Assembly (NCBI RefSeq): GCF_022664395.1
Contig: NZ_JAKRET010000003.1
Location: 1-64,000 of the forward strand
Source: Sphingomonas lacusdianchii
GTDB taxonomy: Bacteria; Pseudomonadota; Alphaproteobacteria; Sphingomonadales; Sphingomonadaceae
Direction of reading: 5' to 3'
DNA: 64,000 bases
Position numbers and translations under genes: made by a program. Below are positions 43,930 to 53,034 of this stretch, one piece after another (the stretch's first letter is position 1; each line of letters opens with the position of its first letter). A model generated the notes under the pieces. It was given only the letters and a program-made list of their open reading frames with translations, was not told the origin of the DNA and made no database searches.

Positions 43930-45267
43930 ATGGGGTTCGCCATCGGCATGATCGCTTTGGCACTGCAAGCGACAGCGACGCCCGCCACCCCGCCCCCCGC
44001 CGCTCCGGCCACGACGACGGCCGCGCCATCGCCGCAACTGAAGCAACGAACCGACGACGTGGTGGCGCTGCTCGGCGGCAATGGCGATTTCGACGTGGTC
44101 TTCGCGCCGTCTTTCCGCGCTGCCCTGCCCAAAGCGAAGCTGGATGCGCTGACCGCACAGATCACCGCTTCGCTGGGCAAGCCGACCGGTGTCGACAAGA
44201 TCGAACCGGTCGGGCCGCTCATGGCCCGGTTCAGGATCGGCTTCGAACGCGGGCTGCTGAACGCCGAAATCGCGCTCGATCCCGCCGCCCCGAACCAGAT
44301 CGTCGGCCTGTTGTTCAAAGGCGCCGAGCCACGGGGCCCGCAGGCGGCGACTGTTGAAGCGGTGATCGACCAATTGGCTGCGATGCCGGGGAAAAGCGGA
44401 TTCGCGCTGTCGCGACTGGGGAGCGGTGCACCGGTATCGATCGCGGCGCATGCCCCGACCACGCCGCTGGCGATCGGTTCGGCGTTCAAGCTGGTGATCC
44501 TCGCCGAACTGGTGCGATCGATCGAAGCCGGCGAGCGCAAGTGGAGCGACGTCGTTACGCTCGACGGGTCGGCGCTGCCCGGCGGCGGCTATGCGCAACA
44601 GCCCAAGGGGACGCGCATCCCCTTGCGCGAACTGGCCGAGCGGATGATCTCGGTCAGCGACAATAGCGCGACGGACATCCTCCTGTTCCATCTTGGCCGG
44701 CAGAAGGTCGAGGCGATGCTGCCGGTGGTCGGCATGACTGATGGCGGCGCGCGTAACGTACCGTTTCTCGGCGCGCTCGAGGTGTTCAAACTGAAAGGCG
44801 TCGATGGCGGCGCGCTTGGCAGCAGATATCTGGCGATGCCGGCTGCGCAGCGTCGGGCGTTTCTCGACGGGCCGGTCCGCGACACGCCGATCGCTGCAAT
44901 CCCGGCAGGGCTGTTCCAGGACGGCAAGCCGCTGCGTATCGAGCACCTCGAATGGTTCGCCAGCCCGAACGATCTGGTGCGGACCATGGACTGGCTGCGG
45001 AGGCACTTTGACGGCCCGGCCGGCGCGGACCTCCGCGCGGTCCTGTCCAAGAACCCCGGCCTGCCCGAACCGGCGGCGAACTGGCGCTATGTCGGCTACA
45101 AGGGCGGTTCGGAGCCGGGCGTCCTCACCATGACCTTCCTGCTACAGGGCAAGGACGGCAACTGGTACGCGCTTTCGGGCGGCGTCAACGATCCGGCCAA
45201 GGACGTCGATACGCTGCGCTTCACGGGTTTGCTGGGTCGCGCGCTGGAACTTGCCGCGCCGCGTTAG
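43930..45267 (+). CDS. Class A beta-lactamase-fold serine hydrolase
   Basis: The 445-residue secreted protein has a short hydrophobic leader ending near residue 16, a Pro/Ala/Thr linker, an N-terminal DUF3887-like alpha/beta domain (about 36-130), and a beta-lactamase/transpeptidase domain. Active-site motifs are SxxK (IGSAFKL, Ser184/Lys187), SDN (SVSDNSATD) and KGG (YKGGSEPG) in place of KTG. The class A omega-loop Glu is not obvious. It may be a penicillin-binding esterase rather than a resistance enzyme. It ends 4 bp before the SRP RNA on the other strand. Confidence 0.8.
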   Translation: MGFAIGMIALALQATATPATPPPAAPATTTAAPSPQLKQRTDDVVALLGGNGDFDVVFAPSFRAALPKAKLDALTAQITASLGKPTGVDKIEPVGPLMARFRIGFERGLLNAEIALDPAAPNQIVGLLFKGAEPRGPQAATVEAVIDQLAAMPGKSGFALSRLGSGAPVSIAAHAPTTPLAIGSAFKLVILAELVRSIEAGERKWSDVVTLDGSALPGGGYAQQPKGTRIPLRELAERMISVSDNSATDILLFHLGRQKVEAMLPVVGMTDGGARNVPFLGALEVFKLKGVDGGALGSRYLAMPAAQRRAFLDGPVRDTPIAAIPAGLFQDGKPLRIEHLEWFASPNDLVRTMDWLRRHFDGPAGADLRAVLSKNPGLPEPAANWRYVGYKGGSEPGVLTMTFLLQGKDGNWYALSGGVNDPAKDVDTLRFTGLLGRALELAAPR

Positions 45268-45270
45268 GGG

Positions 45271-45359
45271 TGGGAGCCGGACGACCCGCTGCGAAATCGT
45301 TGCGGCTGCTTCCTTCCGGACCTGACCGGGTTGGCGACGGCATCGTCCGCCCGACTCCC
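45271..45359 (-). ncRNA. ffs: Signal recognition particle RNA (4.5S, small type)
   Basis: The minus strand holds an 89-base hairpin RNA. The conserved domain IV core is present: GTCAGGTCCGGAAGGAAGCA (about 45325-45306), with the GGAA tetraloop and asymmetric loop that bind Ffh. The ends GGGAGTCGGGCGGACG and GTCGTCCGGCTCCC pair as the terminal stem. This is a single-copy gene that targets membrane proteins to SecYEG. Confidence 0.93.
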
Positions 45360-45399
45360 GAGCGCCATATGGGCGAAGCGCCGCCCCGACGCAAGGGCG

Positions 45400-45801
45400 T
45401 CAGTTCGCCTTGCGCGGCAGGCGCGAATAGGGGACGAAATCGTTCAACGCCAACGACCCGCTCGCCATCTGCGAGGCGCGGTCGACCAGATTGACGATAT
45501 CGATACGGCACAACTGCGTGCCGATCGTGCGGGTAACGAGAATGTCGTCCCGATCGAGGATCGGCGCGCCTTCGGGCCGGTTGACCATCAACGTGCCATT
45601 GTTCATCCGATAGACGATGCCAAGATCGGGAACGATCTCGCTCGACCGGATATCGCGCAAATTGATGCAGTTGACCGGTTTGCCCACGGTCCGCCCATCG
45701 ACGATCCGCGCCAGTGCCGCCTCTCCGGCAGCGGCGCGATCCTGTGCGACCGCAGGGGTAGCGAGCAGGGCGGAAGCAAGCATCAGGATCGGCAGGCGCA
45801 T
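45400..45801 (-). CDS. Secreted hypothetical protein
   Basis: The 133-residue precursor has a signal peptide (MRLPILMLASALLATPAVAQ) and a mature domain with two cysteines, VNCINLRDI and TQLCRID. It ends NDFVPYSRLPRKAN. The RDIRSSEIVPDLGIVYRMNN segment is typical of a small conserved sphingomonad periplasmic family; no function is known to me. ATG 45801 is chosen because the signal peptide begins there; a frame to 45876 has no ribosome site. It precedes the SRP RNA on the same strand. Confidence 0.72.
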   Translation of the reverse strand: MRLPILMLASALLATPAVAQDRAAAGEAALARIVDGRTVGKPVNCINLRDIRSSEIVPDLGIVYRMNNGTLMVNRPEGAPILDRDDILVTRTIGTQLCRIDIVNLVDRASQMASGSLALNDFVPYSRLPRKAN

Positions 45802-45908
45802 GGCGAAAGTCCCGGGAAAGAGCGATGCGCACGTCCTTAAGCGATTACAACTGAACGGGCGCTGATGGCCGATCAACGCAGACGACCGCCCGTCCGCTCC
45901 ATCACCCT

Positions 45909-46655
45909 TTACAGCGCGGCCGCCGCCTTGATGATCGGCACGAATTTCTCGGCGGTCAGGCTGGCACCGCCGACCAGCGCGCCGTCGACGTCGTCGATCG
46001 ACAGAATGGCCGCCGCGTTGGCGCCGGTCACCGAACCGCCATAGAGGATGCGGATGCCATCGGCCGCGTCGCCGACCATCTGGCGCAGCTTGGCACGGGC
46101 GATCGCGTGGACCTGGGCGATCTCATCGGCCGAAGGGGTGCGGCCGGTGCCGATCGCCCAACGCGGTTCATAGGCAAGGGTGAACCAGTCGCCGCTCGCC
46201 CCTTCGGGCACCGACTTCTCGATCTGCGCCTGCACTACGCGCTCGGCACGGCCGGCGTCGCGCTCGGCCTCGGTCTCGCCGCAGCACAGGATCACGTCCA
46301 GTCCCTGCCGCCGCGCCGCCGCCGCCTTGGCCCAGGCATCGTGGCTGGTTTCGTTCTGATCGGCGCGGCGTTCGCTATGGCCGACGATCACGACGCTGGC
46401 CCCCGCCTCGCGCAGCATCTCCGCCGACAGGCAACCGGTATGCGCACCACGATCATTGGCATGCACGTCCTGCCCGCCGATCCGCACCGACTTCGCGACT
46501 TCGGCGGCGTGATGGACCAGCGTCGCCGGCAGGCACAGCATGACATCGACATCGGGCGCGGCGGCGGCAGCGGCATCGATCGCCTCGATCTCGGCCAGTT
46601 GCCCACGCAGCCCGTGCATCTTCCAGTTCCCCGCGACCAGTTTGCGACGACTCAT
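45909..46655 (-). CDS. tpiA: Triosephosphate isomerase
   Basis: The 248-residue glycolytic TIM barrel has the substrate Lys in VAGNWKMHG, the catalytic His in VGHSERR (IVGHSERRAD), the catalytic Glu in AYEPRWAIGTG and the phosphate loop in ILYGGSVTGANA. It is divergent from ppiD-trpE, the order also seen in Caulobacter-type genomes. The glyceraldehyde-3-phosphate pathway genes are not near it. Confidence 0.95.
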   Translation of the reverse strand: MSRRKLVAGNWKMHGLRGQLAEIEAIDAAAAAAPDVDVMLCLPATLVHHAAEVAKSVRIGGQDVHANDRGAHTGCLSAEMLREAGASVVIVGHSERRADQNETSHDAWAKAAAARRQGLDVILCCGETEAERDAGRAERVVQAQIEKSVPEGASGDWFTLAYEPRWAIGTGRTPSADEIAQVHAIARAKLRQMVGDAADGIRILYGGSVTGANAAAILSIDDVDGALVGGASLTAEKFVPIIKAAAAL

Positions 46656-46784
46656 CGTTCCGGCTCCCAGCCTGTTTTACATGTTCTACAGCCGATAGCG
46701 TCTCTGGCGGTCCGCGCAACCTTGAAGCGGCGGCGACCCGTCTCTAAAGCAGCCTCCTTTCATTCCTCTCGATCGGTTGCACGG

Positions 46785-48734
46785 ATGCTCGGTTTCTTCA
46801 GGCGCATGACCAAGTCGAAGGTCGGCATCTTCATCGGTCTGCTGCTGCTGGTGGTGATTGCCGTTGGGTTCGCGATGGCGGATATCCAGGGCCTGCGTCC
46901 CGCTTCGATGGGCGGTGCCGGCGCGGCGGTGGCGAAGGTCGGCGATCAGGAGATCAGCGACGCAGCGCTGCGCGAGCGGATCCAGAACGACGTGCAGAAC
47001 GCGGCACAGCGCCAGCCGGGGCTGACCGCCGCGCAGTATATTGCGGCGGGCGGGTTCGAGGGGTCGCTGGAACGCGCCATTTCGGATTCGGCGCTGATGC
47101 AGTTCGCCCGGGATCACGGGCTGGTGGTCAGCGACCGCTATATCGACGGACAGATCGCCAGCCTGCCGGCATTTCAGGGGCTGGACGGCAAGTTCAGCCA
47201 GCAGGCGTTCGACCAGGCGCTGGCGCGCGCGCGGATCACGCCGCAACAGCTGCGTGACGATTTCCGTCGCACCGTGCTGACCCGGATGATGCTCGGCCGT
47301 ACGATCGAGAACAGTTTCCTGCCGCAGCAGCTGGCGCTGCCCTATGCCTCGCTGTCGAAGGAATCGCGCACCGGTCAGGTCGCGATCGTGCCGACGGCGG
47401 CACTGCCCGCGCCGGCGGCACCGACCGACCAGCAGTTGCAGGCCTATTACACCGCCAATCAGGGCCGCTACACGATCCCCGAACGCCGGGTGATCCGCTA
47501 TGCGATCGTCAGCCCGGCGAGCGTCGCGGCACAATCGGCCCCGACCGATGCCGAGATTCAGGCGGCCTATCGTGCGAACGCCGCGCGCTTCGCTGCGTCG
47601 CAAACCCGCACCGTGTCGCAGGTCGTCATCGCCGATCAAGCGGCAGCGAACCGCGTCGCGCAGGCGGTACGCGGTGGCCAGAGCGTCGCCGCTGCCGCTG
47701 GTCCCCTGGGGCTGGAGGCAACGACGCTGACCGGTCAGACGCAGGGCCAATTGGCCGCACGGACGTCGGCGGACATCGCCAAGTCGGCCTTTGCCGCGCA
47801 GCAGGGCGCGGTGATCGGCCCGGTCCGCGCGCCGCTCGGCTTCGTGGTGCTGAAGGTCGATGCGGTCACGCAGGTTCCCGGCAAGACGGTTGAACAAGCG
47901 CGTCCCGAACTGGTCGCCGAGCTGACCAAGACCAAGAGCGCGACGGCGCTGGGTGCGGTGCAGGAAAAGATCGATGGCGGCATCACCGATGGCGCGACCT
48001 TCGACGAAATCGTTGCCGATGCCAAGCTGACCGCACAGGCGACCGCCCCGATCACCGCGCAGGGGATCGACCCGATGAAGCCCGGCCAGCCCGACCCGGC
48101 GATCGCCCCGATCGTCGAGGCGGGCTTCGCTGCCGAAGCAGGCGACGCGCCGCAGATCGTGCAGACCCAGGCCGACGGTACCTTCGCGCTGGTCGCGACC
48201 GGCGACGTGACCCGCGCCGCGCCGCGTCCGCTGGCCGAAATCCGCGAGCAGGTGGTCGGCCAGTATCTGAAGGATCAGGCGATGAAGGCGGCGCGGGTGA
48301 TCGCGCAGCAGATCCTGAACAAGGTCAATGGCGGCATGCCGCTGAACACCGCGGTCGCCCAGTCGGGTGCCCGCCTGCCCGCCCCGCGGCCGGTGACCGC
48401 ATCGCGTCAGCAATTGTCGCAACTGGGTGCGCAGGTGCCTCCCGCGTTGTCGCTGATGTTCGCGATGGCACCGAAAAAGGCCCGATTGACCGCCGCCCCG
48501 GACGGCGAAGGATGGATCGTCGTCTATCTCGATTCGATCGCGCGGGGCGATGCGAGCAGCGACAAGGCTGCGATCACCGGGATCGGGCGCGAACTGGGGC
48601 GGCTGAGCGGCAACGAATATGCCGAACAGTTCGTCGAGGCGGTGCGGCGGCAGGTCGGCGTGACCAAGAATGGCGCGACGATCAGCCGTCTGCGCGGTGA
48701 ACTGGCCGGGTCGGCCGCGCCTGCCGCGCAATGA
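46785..48734 (+). CDS. ppiD: Periplasmic peptidyl-prolyl isomerase (PpiD-like)
   Basis: The 649-residue protein has an N-terminal membrane anchor (KVGIFIGLLLLVVIAVGFAM), a SurA_N-like chaperone domain (VAKVGDQEISDAALRERIQN), a parvulin-type PPIase region (about residues 265-385) and a second C-terminal chaperone lobe. It assists folding of outer-membrane proteins leaving the Sec channel. ATG 46785 is chosen over an upstream in-frame start that would cross tpiA. It overlaps trpE by four bases (ATGA), an arrangement common in this order. Confidence 0.9.
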   Translation: MLGFFRRMTKSKVGIFIGLLLLVVIAVGFAMADIQGLRPASMGGAGAAVAKVGDQEISDAALRERIQNDVQNAAQRQPGLTAAQYIAAGGFEGSLERAISDSALMQFARDHGLVVSDRYIDGQIASLPAFQGLDGKFSQQAFDQALARARITPQQLRDDFRRTVLTRMMLGRTIENSFLPQQLALPYASLSKESRTGQVAIVPTAALPAPAAPTDQQLQAYYTANQGRYTIPERRVIRYAIVSPASVAAQSAPTDAEIQAAYRANAARFAASQTRTVSQVVIADQAAANRVAQAVRGGQSVAAAAGPLGLEATTLTGQTQGQLAARTSADIAKSAFAAQQGAVIGPVRAPLGFVVLKVDAVTQVPGKTVEQARPELVAELTKTKSATALGAVQEKIDGGITDGATFDEIVADAKLTAQATAPITAQGIDPMKPGQPDPAIAPIVEAGFAAEAGDAPQIVQTQADGTFALVATGDVTRAAPRPLAEIREQVVGQYLKDQAMKAARVIAQQILNKVNGGMPLNTAVAQSGARLPAPRPVTASRQQLSQLGAQVPPALSLMFAMAPKKARLTAAPDGEGWIVVYLDSIARGDASSDKAAITGIGRELGRLSGNEYAEQFVEAVRRQVGVTKNGATISRLRGELAGSAAPAAQ

Positions 48735-50227
48735 ACGGCGTCGAAGGGGTAACGGCGGCGCAGGCCGCGCTGGCGGCAGATCGTCCCGCGCTGCTGTGGA
48801 CGACGCGTGTCGCCGATACCGAAACGCCGGTCGCCGCTGCGCTGAAACTAATCCAGCCGGGACGCGGCGACTTTCTGCTCGAATCGGTCGAGGGCGGTTC
48901 GGTGCGCGGTCGCTACAGTCTGCTGGGCCTCGCCCCCGATCTGGTGTTCCGGGCGGAGGGGGATGACGCGGCGATCAATCCGCGCTGGCTGACCGATCGG
49001 GAAGCGTTCGCGCCGTGCGGCGAGCCGACGCTGGCGGCGCTGCGGACGCTGGTCGGGCAGTGCCGGATGGACGTACCTGCCGCGCTGCCGCCGGCGCTGG
49101 CATGTCTGGTCGGCTATTTCGGCTATGAGACGGTCGGGCTGGTCGAGCAACTGCCGCAGGCGGCCGAGGATGCGCTGCGCCTGCCCGACATGATGTTCGT
49201 GCGGCCGACGGTGCTGCTGGTGTTCGACCGGCTGTCGGACACGCTGTTCGTCGTCGCCCCGGTATGGCCGGGGGCGTCGGTCGAGCGATCGGTCGAACGG
49301 ATCGAGGCGACCTGTGCCGCGCTCGACGCCGCTACCCTGCCCGCCTCCACCCGGCTGACCGAAGCCCCCGAGATGGCGCTGACGCCGACGCTGCCGGCGG
49401 GTCGCTATGGCGAGATGGTCGCGGCGGCGAAGGAATATATCGCGGCGGGCGATATCTTTCAGGTCGTGCTGGCGCAGCGCTTTACCAGCCCCTTCCCGCT
49501 GGAGCCGTTCGAGCTGTACCGCGCGCTCAGGCGAATCAATCCCTCGCCCTTCCTCTACCATCTCGACCTGCCGGGCTTTGCGCTGACCGGGTCGAGCCCC
49601 GAAATCCTCGTGCGGTTGCGCGATGGCGAGGTGACGATCCGCCCGATCGCCGGCACGCGCCCACGGGGCGCCACAGCGGCGGAGGACGAGGCGAACCGGA
49701 CCAGCCTGCTCGCCGATCCGAAGGAACGTGCCGAGCATCTGATGCTCCTCGACCTTGGCCGCAACGATGTCGGCCGGGTCGCATCGAGCGGCAGCGTGCG
49801 GGTGACCGACAGCTATACCGTCGAATTCTACAGCCATGTGATGCACATCGTGTCGAACGTCGTCGGCACGCTGCGCCCGGATGCGGATGCGCTGGACGCG
49901 CTGTTCGCGGGGTTCCCCGCCGGCACCGTATCGGGTGCGCCCAAGGTGCGGGCGTGCCAGATCATCGCCGAACTGGAGCGCGAACGGCGCGGTGCCTATG
50001 CCGGGGGGGTCGGCTATTTCAGCCCCGACGGGTCGATGGATTCGTGCATCGTGCTGCGTACCGCGGTGGTCAAGGATGGGGTGATGCACGTCCAGTCGGG
50101 CGCGGGCATCGTCGCCGACAGCGACCCGGCCTATGAACAGCGCGAGTGCGAGGCGAAGGCCGGCGCGCTGCTGGCGGCGGCGCGCGAGGCGGTGGCGCAG
50201 GCGGCAAAGGCCCGTTTCGGACAATAG
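48731..50227 (+). CDS. trpE: Anthranilate synthase component I
   Basis: The 498-residue chorismate-using enzyme makes anthranilate with TrpG, the first step to tryptophan. It has the feedback site LLES at 46-49 (FLLESVEGG), the chorismate-binding domain with IFQVVLAQRF, SPEILVRL, RPIAGTRPRG, HLMLLDLGRNDVGRV and AGTVSGAPKVRACQII. Length is normal. The start ATGAACG overlaps the ppiD stop. trpG is not adjacent in the window. Confidence 0.94.
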   Translation: MNGVEGVTAAQAALAADRPALLWTTRVADTETPVAAALKLIQPGRGDFLLESVEGGSVRGRYSLLGLAPDLVFRAEGDDAAINPRWLTDREAFAPCGEPTLAALRTLVGQCRMDVPAALPPALACLVGYFGYETVGLVEQLPQAAEDALRLPDMMFVRPTVLLVFDRLSDTLFVVAPVWPGASVERSVERIEATCAALDAATLPASTRLTEAPEMALTPTLPAGRYGEMVAAAKEYIAAGDIFQVVLAQRFTSPFPLEPFELYRALRRINPSPFLYHLDLPGFALTGSSPEILVRLRDGEVTIRPIAGTRPRGATAAEDEANRTSLLADPKERAEHLMLLDLGRNDVGRVASSGSVRVTDSYTVEFYSHVMHIVSNVVGTLRPDADALDALFAGFPAGTVSGAPKVRACQIIAELERERRGAYAGGVGYFSPDGSMDSCIVLRTAVVKDGVMHVQSGAGIVADSDPAYEQRECEAKAGALLAAAREAVAQAAKARFGQ

Positions 50228-50388
50228 GCGCGGAAGTTGACGAAGTTTGCGCTACGTTAAGGTTGCGCGGCGTAGTCGTGTGAGCGCAGTTGGCGGGCAA
50301 GATGTTGACTTTGCTCGACTTTGCTGCGGCATAGTGATTCGGCGGACGCGTGGAAGTTGACACGTGCGGGCCGCGAGCGAGGAAGGCC

Positions 50389-50826
50389 ATGGACAATATC
50401 CGCCGCGCGACGTTGCAGGATATCGATCGCGTCGTCCCGCTGTTCGACGCGTATCGACAATTTTACGGCCAAGCCAGCGACTTAGCGGGTGCGCGCCGGT
50501 TCCTGACCGAGCGGACCGAACAGGGGCAGTCGGTGATCCTGATCGCCGGGGACGATGCGGGCTTCGCGCAACTTTATCCGAGCTTTTCGTCGGTGCGGAT
50601 GCAGCCGACGATGATCCTGAACGACCTGTATGTCCGGCCCGAGGCGCGCTGTCGCGGAATTGGCGCGGCGTTGCTGCATGCCGCCTGCGACGTCGCGCGC
50701 GACAGCGGAGCGGCGCGGATGTCGCTGTCGACCGCGGTCGACAACAGCGCGGCGCACGCGCTGTATGTCCGTGCCGGATGGACGCGCGATGCGCAGTTCC
50801 ATACCTACGCGATCGCGATCGGGTGA
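50389..50826 (+). CDS. GNAT family N-acetyltransferase
   Basis: The 145-residue single-domain acetyltransferase starts NIRRATLQDIDRVVPLFDAY and has LNDLYVRPEARCRGIGAALL, the acetyl-CoA pyrophosphate loop (R/Q-x-x-G-x-G/A), and AVDNSAAHALYVRAGWTRD. The acceptor is unknown. ATG 50389 has AGGAAGGCC upstream. It stands alone between trpE and a convergent DUF423 gene; no regulation is visible. Confidence 0.85.
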   Translation: MDNIRRATLQDIDRVVPLFDAYRQFYGQASDLAGARRFLTERTEQGQSVILIAGDDAGFAQLYPSFSSVRMQPTMILNDLYVRPEARCRGIGAALLHAACDVARDSGAARMSLSTAVDNSAAHALYVRAGWTRDAQFHTYAIAIG

Positions 50827-50889
50827 GTTTACCGGCGAAAGAGCGGTGCGACGCTAGCGCGGGGCGCCGGTTGTAGGAAAGCGTCCGCG

Positions 50890-51225
50890 CTACCGCCTGA
50901 GCGCGATCCAGCCGAGCCATAGCCAGCCGATAATCATCGCCAGCCCCCCGAGCGGGGTGATCGGGCCAAGAACGCCGCGCGGGCCGCCGAGCGCCATCGC
51001 GTAGAGCGACCCGCCGAACAACAACCCGCCTACCACGAACAGCCAACCCGGCCCGCGCGCGCCGAGGTTCAGCGCGACCAGCGCGGCGATGGCATGGGCG
51101 AGCTGATACTGGCCGCCGGTCTTGAACCAGTCGACCGCCGGGCCGGAAGCACCATGGGCGCCGAACGCGCCGGCAGCGACGGCCATGGCCCCGGACAGGG
51201 CGGCGGCGAGCAGGAGGAGGTTCAT
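50890..51225 (-). CDS. DUF423 family membrane protein
   Basis: The 111-residue protein has four membrane helices (LLLLAAALSGAMAVAAGAFG, AIAALVALNLGA, WLFVVGGLLFGGSLY, LGGLAMIIGWLWLGW) and the family's GAFGAHG and GxQYQLAHA motifs. This matches the YgdD/DUF423 family of small inner-membrane proteins. Function is unknown across bacteria. It follows the glycosyltransferase gene on the same strand by 39 bp. Confidence 0.85.
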   Translation of the reverse strand: MNLLLLAAALSGAMAVAAGAFGAHGASGPAVDWFKTGGQYQLAHAIAALVALNLGARGPGWLFVVGGLLFGGSLYAMALGGPRGVLGPITPLGGLAMIIGWLWLGWIALRR

Positions 51226-51264
51226 CGGCTGGCTCCGGTCATGGTCGTTGGCGGCGAACAGGGG

Positions 51265-52407
51265 CTATCCCCGGACGATCCGCAAATAGGCGTCGAGCAC
51301 CGCCTGGTTGGCGCGGTCCCATTCATATTCCTTGGCGTCTTCATGCCCGGCAAGGCCCATATGCCAGCGCAGATTGGCATCTTCGCACAGCCGGGCGATG
51401 GCGTCGGCATAGGCAGGCACGTCGCGCGGCGGCACAAGGAAGCCGGTGCGGCGGTCGTCGACCAGCCCGACCGCGCCCGATGCACGCGCGGCGACGACCG
51501 GCACGCCGGCCGCCATCGCCTCCAGCGTGACATTGCCGAACGTCTCGGTGATCGAGGGGTTGAAGAATACGTCCATCGACGCGACGGCGCGGCCCAGATC
51601 GTCGCCCGCCTGAAAACCGGCGAATACCGCGTGCGGCACACGTTCGGCGAACCAGTCGCGCGCCGGACCTTCGCCGATCACGAGGATGCGATGCCTGACG
51701 CCGCGCCGCTGCAATTCGGTGGCGACGTCGGAAAAGATGTCGAGCCCCTTTTCCAGCACCAGCCGCCCAAGGAAGCTGACCGCGACCTCGTCATCGCCGA
51801 TGCCGATCGAGCGGCGCCAGTCGAGATCGCGCATCGCCGGGTTGAAGCGGTGGTGATCGACACCGCGCGACCAGATGCCGATCGGGCTGGTGACGCCCCA
51901 GTCCTGCAACAGCTCGGCCATGCCTCGGCCGGGCACCATCACCTGATCGGCGCGGTTGTAGAAGCGCTTCGACAGGGCCAGCGCCAGCGGCCCGAGAAAG
52001 CCGATGCCATAATATTGCGGATAGGTTTCGAAGCGGGTGTGGAGCGAAGCGAGCGTCGCTATCCCCCGTTTCCGGCCCCAACTAAGTGCGCGGTGGCCAA
52101 GAATGTCGGGCGCGGAGACATGGACGATATTCGGCCGGAACGCTTCGAGATCGGCGCGGGTCTTTGCCGTCAGTCCGCGGGCGAGCTTATATTCGCCGCG
52201 TCCGCCCGGCATGCCATAGGCCGGCACGCTGACCAGATCGCCGGTCGGGGGGAATGCCGGATGGGCAACGGTCGGCGAATAGACGCGCAGCGCCACGTCA
52301 CGGTCGAGCAGATGCCTGGCAAGGCGGTTCAGCGCCTGGTTCGCGCCGTCGCGGACATAGTTATAGTTTCCGCTGAACATCGCCACGCGGAGTTGGGAAG
52401 CCTTCAT
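51265..52407 (-). CDS. GT4-type glycosyltransferase
   Basis: The 380-residue GT-B enzyme begins LRVAMFSGNYNYVRDGANQA and has the sugar-nucleotide site in the C-terminal half: LGRLVLEKGLDIFSD, VIGEGPARDWF, and NPSITETFGNVTLEAMAAGV with the EX7E motif. It resembles retaining glycolipid or capsule glycosyltransferases of family 4. The acceptor could be a membrane lipid or a polysaccharide. ATG 52407 is chosen over 52443 because the motif starts there. No operon partner in either direction. Confidence 0.86.
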   Translation of the reverse strand: MKASQLRVAMFSGNYNYVRDGANQALNRLARHLLDRDVALRVYSPTVAHPAFPPTGDLVSVPAYGMPGGRGEYKLARGLTAKTRADLEAFRPNIVHVSAPDILGHRALSWGRKRGIATLASLHTRFETYPQYYGIGFLGPLALALSKRFYNRADQVMVPGRGMAELLQDWGVTSPIGIWSRGVDHHRFNPAMRDLDWRRSIGIGDDEVAVSFLGRLVLEKGLDIFSDVATELQRRGVRHRILVIGEGPARDWFAERVPHAVFAGFQAGDDLGRAVASMDVFFNPSITETFGNVTLEAMAAGVPVVAARASGAVGLVDDRRTGFLVPPRDVPAYADAIARLCEDANLRWHMGLAGHEDAKEYEWDRANQAVLDAYLRIVRG

Positions 52408-52444
52408 CGCCGCGCCATAGCGCGGGTGCGCGCCGTACGCCACC

Positions 52445-52469
52445 GGAACGCATGCGACCGCAGACAGTT
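52445..52469 (+). promoter_or_regulatory. EcfG-type promoter of the DUF2945 gene
   Basis: GGAAC at 52445-52449, 17 bases, then GTT at 52467-52469, the same spacing as the nepR and pfpI candidates. It lies 27 bp before the ATG at 52497. Confidence 0.55.
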
Positions 52470-52496
52470 GACCGGGCCGGCAACAGGAGTGGACAG

Positions 52497-52709
52497 ATGA
52501 GCGACAGCTACAAGAAGGGCGAGAAGGTCAAATGGTCGTGGGGCAACGGTACCGCCGAGGGCAAGGTCGAGGAACGATTTGAAAAGCGGGTCCAGCGCAC
52601 GATCAAGGGCAGCAAGATCACCAAGAACGGGACGAAGGACAATCCGGCCTATCTGATCGAGCAGGAGGACGGGACGAAGGTGCTGAAGCGCGGGAGCGAG
52701 CTGGATTAG
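52497..52709 (+). CDS. DUF2945 / HVA1-type small protein
   Basis: The 70-residue basic protein is a single small beta domain: KKGEKVKWSWGNGTAEGKVE, then GTKDNPAYLIEQEDGTKVLK and RGSELD. This matches the DUF2945 (hypervirulence-associated TUDOR) family, common in stress-related gene sets of alphaproteobacteria. AACAGGAGTGGACAG gives a good ribosome site. An EcfG-type promoter precedes it. Confidence 0.88.
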   Translation: MSDSYKKGEKVKWSWGNGTAEGKVEERFEKRVQRTIKGSKITKNGTKDNPAYLIEQEDGTKVLKRGSELD

Positions 52710-53034
52710 GTCGAAGCGCTATTCCGCGATTCCGACATATGCTCGCCCGTACCGCGCCGGCGGGACCCTTGCGAACGTTCCCTGTCGTACCCCAGGGTAC
52801 GCGGGATCAGCAACTTAACGGGACGACATGACCTGACTCGTTCGTTGTAAGTAGCCATTAAGCCTGTCGAAATGGCGTATCGAAGGACCGTCTGCGGCCG
52901 GTGCTTCGATACGGGTCTTCGACTTCGCTCAGCCCCTACTCAGCACGAACGGTTCTGCCTGCTGTCATCACGTTATTAAGCGTGCGACGTTCGCAGCGCG
53001 CTCAAGCTAGGCAGGCGCGACCATTTGCCCGACG
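52710..53034. other. 325-bp gap holding a dispersed repeat
   Basis: No gene is visible. The main content is the repeat at 52864-52953. The rest (52710-52863) has the imperfect palindrome gtaccccagggtac at 52789-52802 and nothing else I recognise. Confidence 0.5.
52864..52953. repeat. Dispersed repeat with TATCGAAG arms
   Basis: Arms GTATCGAAG (52877-52885) and CTTCGATAC (52904-52912) are perfect complements. The right flank reads CTTCGACTTCGCTCAGCCCC and then TACTCAGCACGAACGG, a sequence common between genes of many sphingomonads and relatives. It differs from the CCTCCCC family. Only this copy was noticed here. Confidence 0.65.

Noticed and set aside
46686..48731. A 681-codon minus-strand frame opposite ppiD
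   Set aside because: Composition is that of a GC-rich shadow, and it is wholly antisense to a well-supported gene.
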